In this document: positions 19,611 to 29,004 of the stretch, in pieces | Numbering within the stretch: position 1 is the stretch's first letter | Layout of the letters: each line of letters begins with the position of its first letter | Assembly: GCF_024714475.1 (NCBI RefSeq) | Contig: NZ_JAMZMI010000001.1 | Location: 806,001-870,000 of the forward strand | Origin: Marinoscillum sp. MHG1-6 | GTDB taxonomy: Bacteria > Bacteroidota > Bacteroidia > Cytophagales > Cyclobacteriaceae | DNA length: 64,000 nucleotides | Direction of reading: 5' to 3' | Made by a program: the position numbers and the translations under genes | The notes under the pieces: model-generated | Seen by the model: only the letters and a program-made list of their open reading frames with translations | The model's database searches: none | Told to the model about the DNA's origin: nothing

Positions 19611-19638
19611 AAAAAAGCCGATTGCGTTAACAACCGGC
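19611..19638 (-). terminator. Rho-independent terminator of lpd
   Basis: On the minus strand: GCCGGTTG, loop TTAACG, CAATCGGC (one G-U pair in RNA), then six T. It lies 27 bases past the lpd stop and between convergent genes. Confidence 0.75.
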
Positions 19639-19664
19639 CTCTAAGATTTAAAACGAGTTTTTTA

Positions 19665-21059
19665 TTACAGGTGAATCACCTCATCGTAAGCCGCTGCTGC
19701 AGCTTCCATCACTGCCTCAGACATGGTAGGGTGAGGGTGAACAGATTTGATGATTTCATGGCCTGTGGTCTCGAGGTTTCTGGCAACAACCGCCTCAGCG
19801 ATCATGTCAGTCACACCTGCACCTATCATGTGGCAACCTAACCACTCACCGTATTTCGCATCGAAGATCACTTTTACGAATCCTTCTTTTGAACCGGCAG
19901 CAGATGCCTTACCTGATGCAGAGAATGGGAATTTACCCACTTTGATTTCGTAACCTGCTTCTTTGGCGGCTTTCTCCGTCATACCTACTGAAGCGATCTC
20001 AGGAGTACAGTAAGTACATCCAGGGATGTTTCCATAGTTCAATGGATGAGGGCTCTGACCTGCAATTTTCTCCACGCAGATAATACCTTCTGCAGAGGCT
20101 ACGTGTGCCAGCGCCGGGCCATGTACGATATCACCGATGGCGTAAACACCTTCGATGTTGGTTTTGTAATAGTCATTTACAAGGACTTTGCCTTTGTCGT
20201 GCTTAACACCAAGATCTTCCAGGCCAAGGCCCTCAAGGTTGGTAGCGATACCTACAGCAGAAAGGACAACGTCACACTCGATCTTCTCTTCACCTTTCTT
20301 GGTCTTCACAGTAACCACACAGCCTTTTCCTTTGGTGTCTACGTTGGTTACTTCGCTGGAAGTCATGATTTTCATGCCCTTCTTCTTGAAGCTGGTTTCA
20401 AGTGCTTTACTTACCTCTTCATCTTCAACCGGCACCACGTTTGGAAGGAATTCTACTATTGTGATCTCAGTTCCTAATGAGTGATAGAAGTAGGCAAATT
20501 CTACACCGATCGCACCGGATCCAACCACAACCATTTTTTTAGGTTGCTTGTCAAGTACCATCGCCTGTCTGTAACCGATGATTTTTTTACCATCGATCGG
20601 AAGTGCAGGAAGTTCTCTGGAGCGAGCACCTGTAGCCAGGATAATGTTTTTCGCATCATAAAGGGTTTTCTTTCCGGCATCGTCAGTCACCTCAACCTTC
20701 TTACCTTTTGCCAGTTTTCCAAAACCCTTAATGACCTCAATTTTATTCTTCTTCATCAGGAAGGTCACCCCCTTGCTCATGCCATCAGCAACACCACGGC
20801 TTCTTTTCACCATGCCGTCGAAATCGGCCTCAGCTTTCTGAATTTTGATCCCATAATCCTCCGCATGCTGCGTGTATTCAAAAACCTGTGCACTTTTCAA
20901 CAATGCTTTGGTCGGGATACATCCCCAGTTCAAACAGATTCCACCTAGCTCGGCACGTTCTACTACAGCTACTTTCATTCCTAGTTGAGAAGCTCGAATT
21001 GCTGCTACATACCCGCCTGGACCACTGCCGATGACGATAAGATCATATTGAGATGCCAT
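19665..21059 (-). CDS. lpdA: Dihydrolipoyl dehydrogenase (E3)
   Basis: 464 residues, standard length. FAD start YDLIVIGSGPGGYVAAIRAS, redox disulfide Cys42/Cys47 in GGICLNWGCIPTKALL, NAD-binding GSGAIGVEFAYFYHSLG and the C-terminal catalytic His in HPHPTMSEAVMEA. It reoxidises the lipoamide of 2-oxoacid dehydrogenase complexes and the glycine cleavage system. The E1/E2 genes are not adjacent, so this is a stand-alone lpd serving several complexes. Upstream the minus strand has TAGATTTG at 21102-21095, a good -7 element. Confidence 0.96.
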   Translation of the reverse strand: MASQYDLIVIGSGPGGYVAAIRASQLGMKVAVVERAELGGICLNWGCIPTKALLKSAQVFEYTQHAEDYGIKIQKAEADFDGMVKRSRGVADGMSKGVTFLMKKNKIEVIKGFGKLAKGKKVEVTDDAGKKTLYDAKNIILATGARSRELPALPIDGKKIIGYRQAMVLDKQPKKMVVVGSGAIGVEFAYFYHSLGTEITIVEFLPNVVPVEDEEVSKALETSFKKKGMKIMTSSEVTNVDTKGKGCVVTVKTKKGEEKIECDVVLSAVGIATNLEGLGLEDLGVKHDKGKVLVNDYYKTNIEGVYAIGDIVHGPALAHVASAEGIICVEKIAGQSPHPLNYGNIPGCTYCTPEIASVGMTEKAAKEAGYEIKVGKFPFSASGKASAAGSKEGFVKVIFDAKYGEWLGCHMIGAGVTDMIAEAVVARNLETTGHEIIKSVHPHPTMSEAVMEAAAAAYDEVIHL

Positions 21060-21094
21060 ATCTGATAAAGTTTAATGCTTAGTTAATCGAGCCG

Positions 21095-21102
21095 CAAATC
21101 TA
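21095..21102 (-). promoter_or_regulatory. Possible -7 promoter element of lpd
   Basis: TAGATTTG on the minus strand matches TAnnTTTG exactly and lies 36 bases upstream of the lpd ATG. No well-spaced -33 TTTG was found (the nearest gives a 14-base spacer), so support is partial. Confidence 0.3.
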
Positions 21103-21131
21103 AGTCCTGAAGGCAACAAATAAAATTGTAA

Positions 21132-22199
21132 TTACAACATGCATCCCACATGGTGCCACATCCAGACATTTTTTATTGCGCGAACAGCATTATAAAGGAC
21201 GATCAACCATAAGATCACCTCAGATCCGTATTTTAATGGCTTATGCCGGTGACTAATATCAAAACATTTAATTCCAACAACTAAAAACAGGGGATAGATC
21301 ACAGAGAGATAGCGTTCATGTTCTTCGGCCCATTCCCGCTCAAAGAAGAGTCGAATGAAGATGTAGCAAGATAGAATGACAAGCGGTAATCGAACGCCTT
21401 TCAGTTTTCCGGTTATCAGGTAGGCAATCACTGTGATTATTATGCCAACGCAAGCCATTGTGGCCCAAAAAGGAACAATCCAACTTCCGATAGTATCCAT
21501 TTGGTACAGCACATTTTGAAAGGAAAAGTCGATAGAAGGTCTTTCCCCGATGAGGTTCGGTAGTCCGAGGTTTCCATAGAAAGCAAATATGAGCAAACCT
21601 AAAACTGAAGTCAGGACCCATTTGAGTTTATTTTCAGAGAGGATAGTCCAGATAAGATATATGGCAATAGCTAGTCCAACGATCATTCCCGCTTTACGTG
21701 CCATAATCAGAAGGATCACACTTAAAAGAAGTATTGCAATGTTCCCTGAATTCATATTCTTTTCCAGACGAATGGCCGAGTAAACCACCAACAAGAAAAT
21801 AAGAAAGAACAATGCTTCTGTCCATAAAAAACTAATCCCCATTAACATCGGGGTATTAAAAGCCATAAGCAGTCCAAAGGCCAGCCATCTAGATCGCAGG
21901 GTGAAAAGCTCTTTGGTCATACAGAACCACAGGGTTGCTGAAGCAGAAAAGCATAAGATATTGATGATTGACATAATCCGGCATCCATTTTCAGGTATTC
22001 CGGACAATAGTATGATCAGAAGACTTTGCGGCAATCCATGATCTGACAAGAATGCCCAAAGGCCCTTACCTGATAATTGTCCTGCTTCCTTCAGATAGTA
22101 GCAGCTGTCAGCAGTATACCCTATACCATGCCAGTTAGAAATTAAAGCGAGTGCCGAGGATAATCCAAATATTATTAAAATTGCGCTCCGGTCTTTCAT
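21132..22199 (-). CDS. Polytopic membrane protein, GT-C glycosyltransferase-like
   Basis: 355 residues with about nine to ten hydrophobic spans. The first periplasmic loop has the acidic motif GIGYTADSCYYLKEAGQL, similar in position to the Asp-containing loop 1 of GT-C type transferases (PMT/ArnT family), and is followed by repeated spans typical of those enzymes. At 355 residues it is short for a full GT-C enzyme. Role would be transfer of a lipid-linked sugar at the membrane; this is inference. Stands alone between lpd and the divergent fabG. Confidence 0.55.
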   Translation of the reverse strand: MKDRSAILIIFGLSSALALISNWHGIGYTADSCYYLKEAGQLSGKGLWAFLSDHGLPQSLLIILLSGIPENGCRIMSIINILCFSASATLWFCMTKELFTLRSRWLAFGLLMAFNTPMLMGISFLWTEALFFLIFLLVVYSAIRLEKNMNSGNIAILLLSVILLIMARKAGMIVGLAIAIYLIWTILSENKLKWVLTSVLGLLIFAFYGNLGLPNLIGERPSIDFSFQNVLYQMDTIGSWIVPFWATMACVGIIITVIAYLITGKLKGVRLPLVILSCYIFIRLFFEREWAEEHERYLSVIYPLFLVVGIKCFDISHRHKPLKYGSEVILWLIVLYNAVRAIKNVWMWHHVGCML

Positions 22200-22262
22200 T
22201 ACTGGCTTCAGGATGAGGGAAGACTAAGATTTGTTAACAAGCTGACTAAAAAGTCTCAATTT

Positions 22263-23009
22263 ATGAAAATACTAGAAGGAAAAACCGCCCTGATCACCGG
22301 GGCTTCTAAAGGAATCGGTAGATCAATAGCCTTAACATATGCTGAAGAGGGTGCCAACGTTGCATTTACATACTTGTCAAGCGTGGAAAAAGGTGAGGCA
22401 CTTGTAAAAGAATTGGAAGCATTTGGCGTCAAGGCAAAAGGATATCGTTCTGATGCTTCTGATTTTGCTGCCGCTCAGGAATTGATTGACGGAGTGGTTG
22501 CAGATTTTGGTTCTCTTGATATCCTTATCAACAATGCTGGAATCACCAGGGATAATCTACTTATGAGGATGACTGAGGAAAGCTGGGATGAAATCATGCA
22601 GGTTAACCTGAAATCTTGTTTTAATACTGTAAAAGCCTCTGCCAGAACTTTCATGAAACAGAGAAGCGGTTCTATCATCAATATGTCTTCTGTTGTCGGT
22701 GTGAAAGGTAACCCGGGACAGTCTAACTACGCTGCATCAAAAGCTGGTATCATCGGTTTTACAAAGTCTGTAGCGCTGGAGCTTGGTTCCCGAGGTATTC
22801 GATGCAATGCGGTTGCGCCAGGCTTTATCGAGACCGAGATGACCGAGGTATTGGACGAAAAGGTAGTTCAAAGCTGGAGAGATGCGATTCCTTTGAAAAG
22901 AGGCGGTCAGCCGGAAGATGTTGCGAACGCATGTGTATTTCTAGGATCAGATATGTCCGCTTATATTACAGGGCAAACCATCCAGGTGGATGGCGGTATG
23001 TTGACCTGA
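22263..23009 (+). CDS. fabG: 3-oxoacyl-[acyl-carrier-protein] reductase
   Basis: 248 residues, classical short-chain dehydrogenase/reductase. NADP-binding TGASKGIG at 12-19, NNAG at 90-93, catalytic Ser (142-143 region), Tyr156 and Lys160 in SNYAASKAG, and the FabG-typical end ITGQTIQVDGGMLT. Catalyses the NADPH-dependent reduction step of fatty-acid elongation. It is followed 24 bases later by a hairpin terminator, so it is a monocistronic or last gene. The SDR family has close relatives with other substrates, but the C-terminus and overall match favour FabG. Confidence 0.93.
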   Translation: MKILEGKTALITGASKGIGRSIALTYAEEGANVAFTYLSSVEKGEALVKELEAFGVKAKGYRSDASDFAAAQELIDGVVADFGSLDILINNAGITRDNLLMRMTEESWDEIMQVNLKSCFNTVKASARTFMKQRSGSIINMSSVVGVKGNPGQSNYAASKAGIIGFTKSVALELGSRGIRCNAVAPGFIETEMTEVLDEKVVQSWRDAIPLKRGGQPEDVANACVFLGSDMSAYITGQTIQVDGGMLT

Positions 23010-23033
23010 TAACCTAAACAATATTCTTTCAGA

Positions 23034-23076
23034 AGCCGTTTGCAACACCTGTGCCTGTAAACGGCTTTGTTTTTTT
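23034..23076 (+). terminator. Rho-independent terminator after fabG
   Basis: AGCCGTTT (23034-23041) pairs with AAACGGCT (23059-23066), followed by TTGTTTTTTT. The next ATG is at 23080, so the terminator also forms the entire leader of the downstream vWA gene, which must be transcribed through or from within it. Confidence 0.85.
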
Positions 23077-23079
23077 AAT

Positions 23080-25125
23080 ATGGAAAATAGCTGGTATTCT
23101 TTAGAAGTTTCTTTGGGATGGGTGTTGTTAACCCTGGTGTTGGCAGCAGTATTGGCGTATTTTCTTTATGCTCAAAAACAGGTCCCCTGGTCCCGAAATC
23201 AAAACCTGATATTGGGCTTTTTTCGCATGATGTCAGTTTTTCTCATCGCGCTATTATTGCTGAACCCACTTTTAAAGCTATCTGTCAATCACACCGAGAT
23301 GCCCAAAGTGATCCTTGCAATAGATAATTCCAGGTCAATGACAATGAGGGGAGCTGTAGGTCAGGATGCTGACCTGTCTGCCTGGGTTGGAGGAGCGTTT
23401 CAGATGTTATCAGAACAATATGACGCAACCTTGATTGGGATGGACGGATCTGAATTGGATACCATTCGTTTTGATGGTCAGGTTACGAATCTATCCGGGA
23501 TGCTGCAGAATATTGCTGCCAATTATGAAGGAGAAAATGTAGCTGCTGTTGTCCTTGTTTCGGATGGCATTGTCAATTCTGGACTCCTTCCGCAGTATGG
23601 GCAATATACTTTCCCTATCTATGGTATAGGTGTTGGAGATACCACCATGCCCAAAGATCTTTCGATCAACTATGTTAAAAATAACAAGGTCGCCTACCAG
23701 GGAAACCAGTTTCCGGTGAGTGTCCAACTTAGGCAAAATGGTTTTGATGGGCAGACGGTACGACTTGAAGTTCGAGAGGGGAGCACTCTGAAAGCTGAAA
23801 AAAATGTCAGGCTTGAATCCCCTTTGACCTCGATCAATTTTAATCTTAAAGCTGATGAAGCCGGATTGAAAAGGCTAAAGGTATTGGTATCAAGGTTGTC
23901 TGGAGAGTCATCCACACAAAATAATCAGCAGGATGCCTATATCAATGTGGTAGAAGGAAAGGAGCGAATTCTGATCATGGCTCCGGCGCCACATCCGGAC
24001 ATATCAGCTATCAGAAGGGTTTTGGATGAAGCCGCCAATTACGAGACGGTGCTGTATATTCCTGGAATTTCAGAGTCTGACTTAGCAGGCGAGTTTGATG
24101 TCCTCATTGAGCATCAGGCATTTGCTTATAGCAGATATCCTAAGGTAAAGGCAGGTGGAAAATGGTATATTATCGGCTCTCGCAGTACCCTTGGATTACG
24201 TCGAAATATCAGCTTTTTGCGGATTAGCCAAAGAGGAGGACAGACCGACAACGTGGTGCCAATCTATAAGCCGGAGTTTTCCTTGTTTACCTTAAATGCA
24301 GAGGAGTTGGAGCACCTGAAGCAATATCCACCATTAAATGTGCCTTTTGGTCAGTACACCCTGTCGGGACCCGTTGAGGTGTTGTTATCACAAGGTGTTG
24401 GATCTGTGGATACAGACAGGCCGTTGATGATGTACTATGATGATGGCACTGATAAGCAGGCCATAACCGTCGGCACCGGCTTCTGGCAGTGGAGACTTCA
24501 GGAGTTCGGAAGCCATGGAGAGGCACCTTTATTCAAGGAGTTGATATTAAAAACTATCCAATACCTCAGTATCAAGGCGGATAAGAAACGATTCAATGTG
24601 AGGCCTAGACAACAAACCTTCACTGAGAATGACCGGATTTATATTGATACGGAAGTATATAACAATGTATATGAACGTGTTTATGGTAATACGATCGATT
24701 TGAATCTTATTAATGAGGAGGGGGAAGTCACTAATTACCAGCTGATTGATAGTGAGTTGAGTAATTATTTTAACCTTGGGAGGCTCAAGGCTGGAGTATA
24801 TCGTTATAAGGCCGGAACTACCGTAGGAAACAAGCAAATAACAGAGGAAGGGGAGTTTGTGGTCCGTTCAATTCAACTTGAAGCACTGAATTTACAGGCT
24901 GATCATGATCTTTTGAGGGCTGTTTCGAGAAATACGGATGGTAAGTTTTTCAAATGGGAGGAACGCGAAAACCTCAAGCAGACGCTGCTCAATGCTCATT
25001 TTCCGGGTGTGATTCATACAGAAAGCGACTTAATGCCCCTAATTAACAGTCTATGGCTGATTGCCTTCATTATGCTTTTATTGTCTGTGGAATGGTTCTT
25101 AAGGAAATACTGGGGCGCCTATTAA
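23080..25125 (+). CDS. Large membrane protein with vWA-like domain
   Basis: 681 residues. Two N-terminal membrane spans (about 12-30 and 45-67), a vWA-like domain with a MIDAS start VILAIDNSRSM near residue 86 and a Rossmann-like core to about 200, a long extracytoplasmic beta-rich region, and a single C-terminal span (about 655-673) before a basic tail. This architecture is common in Bacteroidota proteins of unknown role related to the Bat/vWA group. The leader is essentially the fabG terminator. Metal-dependent protein binding in the periplasm is the likely role; partners unknown. Confidence 0.75.
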   Translation: MENSWYSLEVSLGWVLLTLVLAAVLAYFLYAQKQVPWSRNQNLILGFFRMMSVFLIALLLLNPLLKLSVNHTEMPKVILAIDNSRSMTMRGAVGQDADLSAWVGGAFQMLSEQYDATLIGMDGSELDTIRFDGQVTNLSGMLQNIAANYEGENVAAVVLVSDGIVNSGLLPQYGQYTFPIYGIGVGDTTMPKDLSINYVKNNKVAYQGNQFPVSVQLRQNGFDGQTVRLEVREGSTLKAEKNVRLESPLTSINFNLKADEAGLKRLKVLVSRLSGESSTQNNQQDAYINVVEGKERILIMAPAPHPDISAIRRVLDEAANYETVLYIPGISESDLAGEFDVLIEHQAFAYSRYPKVKAGGKWYIIGSRSTLGLRRNISFLRISQRGGQTDNVVPIYKPEFSLFTLNAEELEHLKQYPPLNVPFGQYTLSGPVEVLLSQGVGSVDTDRPLMMYYDDGTDKQAITVGTGFWQWRLQEFGSHGEAPLFKELILKTIQYLSIKADKKRFNVRPRQQTFTENDRIYIDTEVYNNVYERVYGNTIDLNLINEEGEVTNYQLIDSELSNYFNLGRLKAGVYRYKAGTTVGNKQITEEGEFVVRSIQLEALNLQADHDLLRAVSRNTDGKFFKWEERENLKQTLLNAHFPGVIHTESDLMPLINSLWLIAFIMLLLSVEWFLRKYWGAY

Positions 25126-25295
25126 GGCAACAATCTCCTATTTCGAGAAAATAGCTCATTTTGTCCGTAGGCATTTTTTGGGGTTTCATCGTTTAAAAAG
25201 TCCTATTCACCGAAAATATCAACAGTGAATGTCTTTATTGAATAACTTATTAATCTGATTATTAGATTGATAGAATTCACCTAATACCGCCTGCG

Positions 25296-25856
25296 ATGAT
25301 CAGTACTATTCAGAAAAAGAAAATTCTGCTTTTATTCGACGTTCTGGACATTAACAAGAATGGCGAGCTGCAGCCCGATGATTTCGAGCGAGTTGCGACT
25401 AAGATCAGTGATGTCAAGGGATATTCTGAGCACTCAACGAACAGGCTTAATCTAAAGGTGAAATCTTTCAGGCTATTCATCCAGTTACTTACGGATATGC
25501 AAAAGGAAGAAGCCTCCATCTCGAAGGAAGAATGGCTATACGTATTTGAAAATGTGTTGCTTCCTAATGAGCGCAAGATCAAAGGCTATGTGCACCGTAC
25601 CGCGGCTTATATTTTCTCCCTGTTTGATAGCAACGGAGACAGGGTTGTTTCTCTCAATGAATACCTCAATATGTTTAGTGTATACGGCCTGGAGGACGAG
25701 TACGCTATTATTGCATTCAAGAAATTAGATCTGAATGGTGATGGCGTATTGCAATTCTATGAAGTGGTGCAGGCCTTCTACGACTTTTTTCTATCAGATT
25801 CAGAAACTGTTCCGGGCAACTGGATCTTTGGTAATTTTGATCTGGTAGAGGCTTAA
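25296..25856 (+). CDS. EF-hand calcium-binding protein (calerythrin-like)
   Basis: 186 residues with no signal peptide, so probably cytosolic. Three recognisable EF-hand loops: 18-29 (DINKNGELQPDD), 111-122 (DSNGDRVVSLNE, with Arg where Gly6 is usual) and 145-156 (DLNGDGVLQFYE, canonical). A degenerate fourth loop lies around 67-78. Four helix-loop-helix units in two lobes resemble calerythrin and sarcoplasmic calcium-binding proteins. It is likely a calcium buffer or sensor. Stand-alone; its stop overlaps the stop of the convergent NifU gene in the shared bases TTAA (25853-25856). Confidence 0.85.
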   Translation: MISTIQKKKILLLFDVLDINKNGELQPDDFERVATKISDVKGYSEHSTNRLNLKVKSFRLFIQLLTDMQKEEASISKEEWLYVFENVLLPNERKIKGYVHRTAAYIFSLFDSNGDRVVSLNEYLNMFSVYGLEDEYAIIAFKKLDLNGDGVLQFYEVVQAFYDFFLSDSETVPGNWIFGNFDLVEA

Positions 25857-26437
25857 ACTCCTTCCGCGACAACTTCCTGAACTTCCGGCACCATTTTTTT
25901 CAAAAGGGTTTCAATACCGGCTTTCAAGGTTACCGTAGAAGATGGGCACCCTGAACAAGAACCTTGCAAGATCACTTTCACCACGCCGTCATCATAAGAA
26001 CCAAAGCTGATGGCACCTCCGTCCATTTCAACAGCCGGGCGGATGTACTCATCCAGAATCCCTTTGATTTTTACTTCAACATCTGAGTCATCATCGCTCA
26101 CCTTGTGGTCTTCCTGAACTTCTTTTTCTGTCAGGATCTGACGTCCATCCTCCAAAAATTTCTTAATGTGATTTTGGATGTCGGTTTTTACCTCATACCA
26201 ATCCGTCGCATCGTCTTTGGTGACTGTCACAAAATTGCTCATGTAGAATACCCGCTTCACATACGGGTAATTGAAAAGTTCTGAGGCCAAAGGCGCTTCT
26301 GTAGTAGAGGCCTTATCCGGGAAATCACGGCTGACACCCTCAGGTAGCAACATGAAATTCAAAACAAACTTCAATGAGTTGGGATTCGGGTTGGACTCGG
26401 TATATATATTGATGACTGGTTTATCAGTAGCTTCCAT
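25853..26437 (-). CDS. NifU/Nfu-type Fe-S cluster carrier
   Basis: 194 residues. N-terminal Nfu_N domain (about 8-95, beginning IYTESNPNPNSLKFV) and C-terminal NifU-like domain with the cluster-binding Cys161-x-x-Cys164 in GSCSGCPSSTVTLK. The two are joined by an acidic linker (DHKVSDDDSDVEV). Such proteins receive and deliver iron-sulfur clusters in the cytosol to targets such as lipoate synthase or NadA. Separate from any suf or isc genes here. Confidence 0.92.
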   Translation of the reverse strand: MEATDKPVINIYTESNPNPNSLKFVLNFMLLPEGVSRDFPDKASTTEAPLASELFNYPYVKRVFYMSNFVTVTKDDATDWYEVKTDIQNHIKKFLEDGRQILTEKEVQEDHKVSDDDSDVEVKIKGILDEYIRPAVEMDGGAISFGSYDDGVVKVILQGSCSGCPSSTVTLKAGIETLLKKMVPEVQEVVAEGV

Positions 26438-26505
26438 TGTTCTTCAGTGTTATGAATCTATTTAAACACAAAGTTGGGATATAAGTTCGGAAAACCGATA
26501 GGTAT

Positions 26506-27912
26506 TTAGTCCTTTCTTAACTCGTCCTCACTCCCGGCAATAATGGTTGCTACAGTTGCATCCCCTGTAATGTTAGCTACAGTCCGGGTCATATCGAGAA
26601 TACGATCCACTGGGAAAATAATAGCGACCCATGCAGGATTCAGTCCTACGGTTTGCAGGATAATGATCAACATCACCAGGCTGGCTCCGGGTACTGCTGC
26701 GGTACCTATTGATCCCATGGTGGCAGTCAAAACGATTGTAAGCTGCTGAGCTAATGAGAGGTCGACAAGGTGAACCTGGGCCAGGAATACCGTAGCTATT
26801 GCCAGGTAAAGGCTGGTGCCATCCATATTCACAGTGGCTCCTATCGGCAGAACGAAGCTGGATACATTTTTAGAGACACCCATTCCTTCTTCAACGCACT
26901 CCATTGTTACTGGCAGGGTCGCCGCACTGGAGCTGGTAGAAAAGGCCAGGAATTGAGCAGGGCTAAGAATCCTGAAAAACTTCTTGTATTTCATCCCTTT
27001 GATAAAGAGCCTTGCTAAAAGTGGATAGAAGGCAAAAAGCATAAATGATAGCCCCAGAAGTACAACAATGGTATAAGATCCCAATCCCTTAAAAATCTCA
27101 AAAACCTCAGAAGGGCTGTTGGCCATTTTTGCCACTACCCCAGCCAATAGTGCAAAAACAAAGAAAGGTGCAGCTCTCATGATGGTGTCCACCATTCTCA
27201 GGAAGACCTCATTGATGGAAGAAATAAAATTCTTCACCGGAGCACCCTTGTCGTCCGGAACCACTGCCAGGGTTATACCAAAAAAGATGGCAAAAAAGAT
27301 GACCTGCAGCATGAGCTGGTTGTCCGATATGGACAAAATGATATTTTCCGGAACCATGTCCACCACAAACTGTAGTGGCGGTTCTTCTTTTTGTTTTTTC
27401 GCAACTGCAACCTTTTCCTCAACATTTTGTTGAGCTTCTTCGAGTTCACCGCTGGCTACAAGGGCTTCAGCCATTTCCCGGTACTCGGGATCAGCTAAAA
27501 AGTTTTTACCATCTTTTATTTCGACTCCCGCACTCTGCGTCCAGATCTCATAAGAGATTCTGTTTTTGATCCTTTGGGAATCATCCATATGGGTACCGGG
27601 AGCGATAAAGTTGACAACCAATAGACCAACAGTAATGGCGCTAACAGTGGTCACCAGATAAAGTGCCAAAGTTTTAGCTCCCATCCTTCCAAGGGAGGAG
27701 GTATCGTTGAGTCCCGAAACGCCATCAATGATTGAGAACAGAACCAGCGGTACAGCAATAAACTTTAGCAGCCTGATAAAAATCTGACCAAATGGGTCTA
27801 TCCAGTCAATGGTAAACTGGTTCCAGCCAAGGGAGCTGGACAGAAATGCCCAGAGAATTCCCAAAACAAGTCCAATAATAATTTTTACGTGCAGTGGGAG
27901 ATTTTTCATCAT
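26506..27912 (-). CDS. Dicarboxylate/amino acid:cation symporter (DAACS family)
   Basis: 468 residues of the GltP/GltT/DctA fold. The serine-rich loop STSSSAATLPVTMECVEEGMG, the NMDGTSLY motif and the last-helix segment DRILDMTRTVANITGDATVA are all intact, as required for Na+/substrate binding. An unusual hydrophilic stretch of roughly 90 residues (about 110-200, containing EAQQNVEEKVAVAKKQKEEP) sits between early membrane spans. Substrate is likely glutamate, aspartate or a C4 dicarboxylate. 15 bases downstream of aroC, possibly co-transcribed. Confidence 0.9.
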   Translation of the reverse strand: MMKNLPLHVKIIIGLVLGILWAFLSSSLGWNQFTIDWIDPFGQIFIRLLKFIAVPLVLFSIIDGVSGLNDTSSLGRMGAKTLALYLVTTVSAITVGLLVVNFIAPGTHMDDSQRIKNRISYEIWTQSAGVEIKDGKNFLADPEYREMAEALVASGELEEAQQNVEEKVAVAKKQKEEPPLQFVVDMVPENIILSISDNQLMLQVIFFAIFFGITLAVVPDDKGAPVKNFISSINEVFLRMVDTIMRAAPFFVFALLAGVVAKMANSPSEVFEIFKGLGSYTIVVLLGLSFMLFAFYPLLARLFIKGMKYKKFFRILSPAQFLAFSTSSSAATLPVTMECVEEGMGVSKNVSSFVLPIGATVNMDGTSLYLAIATVFLAQVHLVDLSLAQQLTIVLTATMGSIGTAAVPGASLVMLIIILQTVGLNPAWVAIIFPVDRILDMTRTVANITGDATVATIIAGSEDELRKD

Positions 27913-27927
27913 GGGAGGCTGTTTCGA

Positions 27928-29004
27928 TTAGATCTTGTTTGTTCGGGCGATAAGATAATAATCAGCGATGACTAATGCAGCCATGGCTTCCACGATCGGT
28001 ACTGCACGAGGAACAACGCAAGGATCATGTCTTCCTTTTCCACTGACGGTAACGGCCTTTCCCTCTTTATCAACGCTGTCCTGATCTTTCATAATGGTGG
28101 CTACAGGCTTAAATGCCACATTGAAATAAATGTCTTCACCATTGGAGATGCCACCCTGGATTCCTCCTGAAAGATTAGTCTTGGTTCTGATCTTGTCTCC
28201 ATCATTGAAAAATTCATCGTTATGCTGCGAACCCTTCAGTTTGATGCCTTCAAAGCCACTACCATACTCAAATCCTTTAACGGCATTGATGCTTAGCATG
28301 GCCTTCCCAAGTTCAGCATGTAGACGGTCAAATACCGGTTCGCCCAGACCAACTGGTACTCCCTGAATAACACCGGTCACCACGCCACCGACGGTATCCT
28401 GGCTTTTTCTTACGTCATCTATGTAGTCATACATCTTTTGAGCCATCTCAGGATCCGGACATCTAACGTCGTTGGTCTCTGTCAAAGCAAGGTCAAGTTC
28501 AGTGTATGGCTTACTCAGTTGTAATTCTCCCACCTGAGAAACATATGCCTGGAAGGAAACACCTACTTCTTTCAGCATCAGCTTGGCAATGGCTCCGGCG
28601 GCTACTCTTGCAGCTGTCTCACGTGCAGAACTCCGACCTCCACCTCGATAGTCTCTGACACCATACTTTTGCTCGTAAGTATAATCGGCATGTGAAGGAC
28701 GAAACTTATCAGCGATATGTGAGTAGTCTTTACTTTTCTGATCCTTATTGCGGATCAACAGGGCAATTGGTGTTCCCGTGCTGACGCCTTCAAATACTCC
28801 GGAAAGAATCTCTACCTGGTCTTCCTCCTTACGTTGGGTAGTGATCCTGGATTGACCGGGCTTCCTTCTTGCCAGTTCATTTTGAATAAAATCCAGGTCG
28901 ATAGGAACACCCGCCGGACAGCCGGATATGGTGGCGCCAATGGCAGGCCCATGTGATTCTCCAAATGTTGTGATGGAAAAGATTTTTCCGAAAATACTAC
29001 CCAT
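27928..29004 (-). CDS. aroC: Chorismate synthase
   Basis: 358 residues, usual length. Converts EPSP to chorismate with reduced FMN, last step of the shikimate pathway. Signature segments [18 protein letters not shown] near the start, [21 protein letters not shown] in the middle and a C-terminal [20 protein letters not shown] are all present. Its start overlaps the batD stop by eight bases, implying coupled translation with an unrelated envelope gene. Confidence 0.96.
   Translation of the reverse strand: MGSIFGKIFSITTFGESHGPAIGATISGCPAGVPIDLDFIQNELARRKPGQSRITTQRKEEDQVEILSGVFEGVSTGTPIALLIRNKDQKSKDYSHIADKFRPSHADYTYEQKYGVRDYRGGGRSSARETAARVAAGAIAKLMLKEVGVSFQAYVSQVGELQLSKPYTELDLALTETNDVRCPDPEMAQKMYDYIDDVRKSQDTVGGVVTGVIQGVPVGLGEPVFDRLHAELGKAMLSINAVKGFEYGSGFEGIKLKGSQHNDEFFNDGDKIRTKTNLSGGIQGGISNGEDIYFNVAFKPVATIMKDQDSVDKEGKAVTVSGKGRHDPCVVPRAVPIVEAMAALVIADYYLIARTNKI

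Noticed and set aside
23080-25125. BatA or BatB
   Set aside because: Length, extra periplasmic region and C-terminal span differ; only a vWA-like core and spans are shared.
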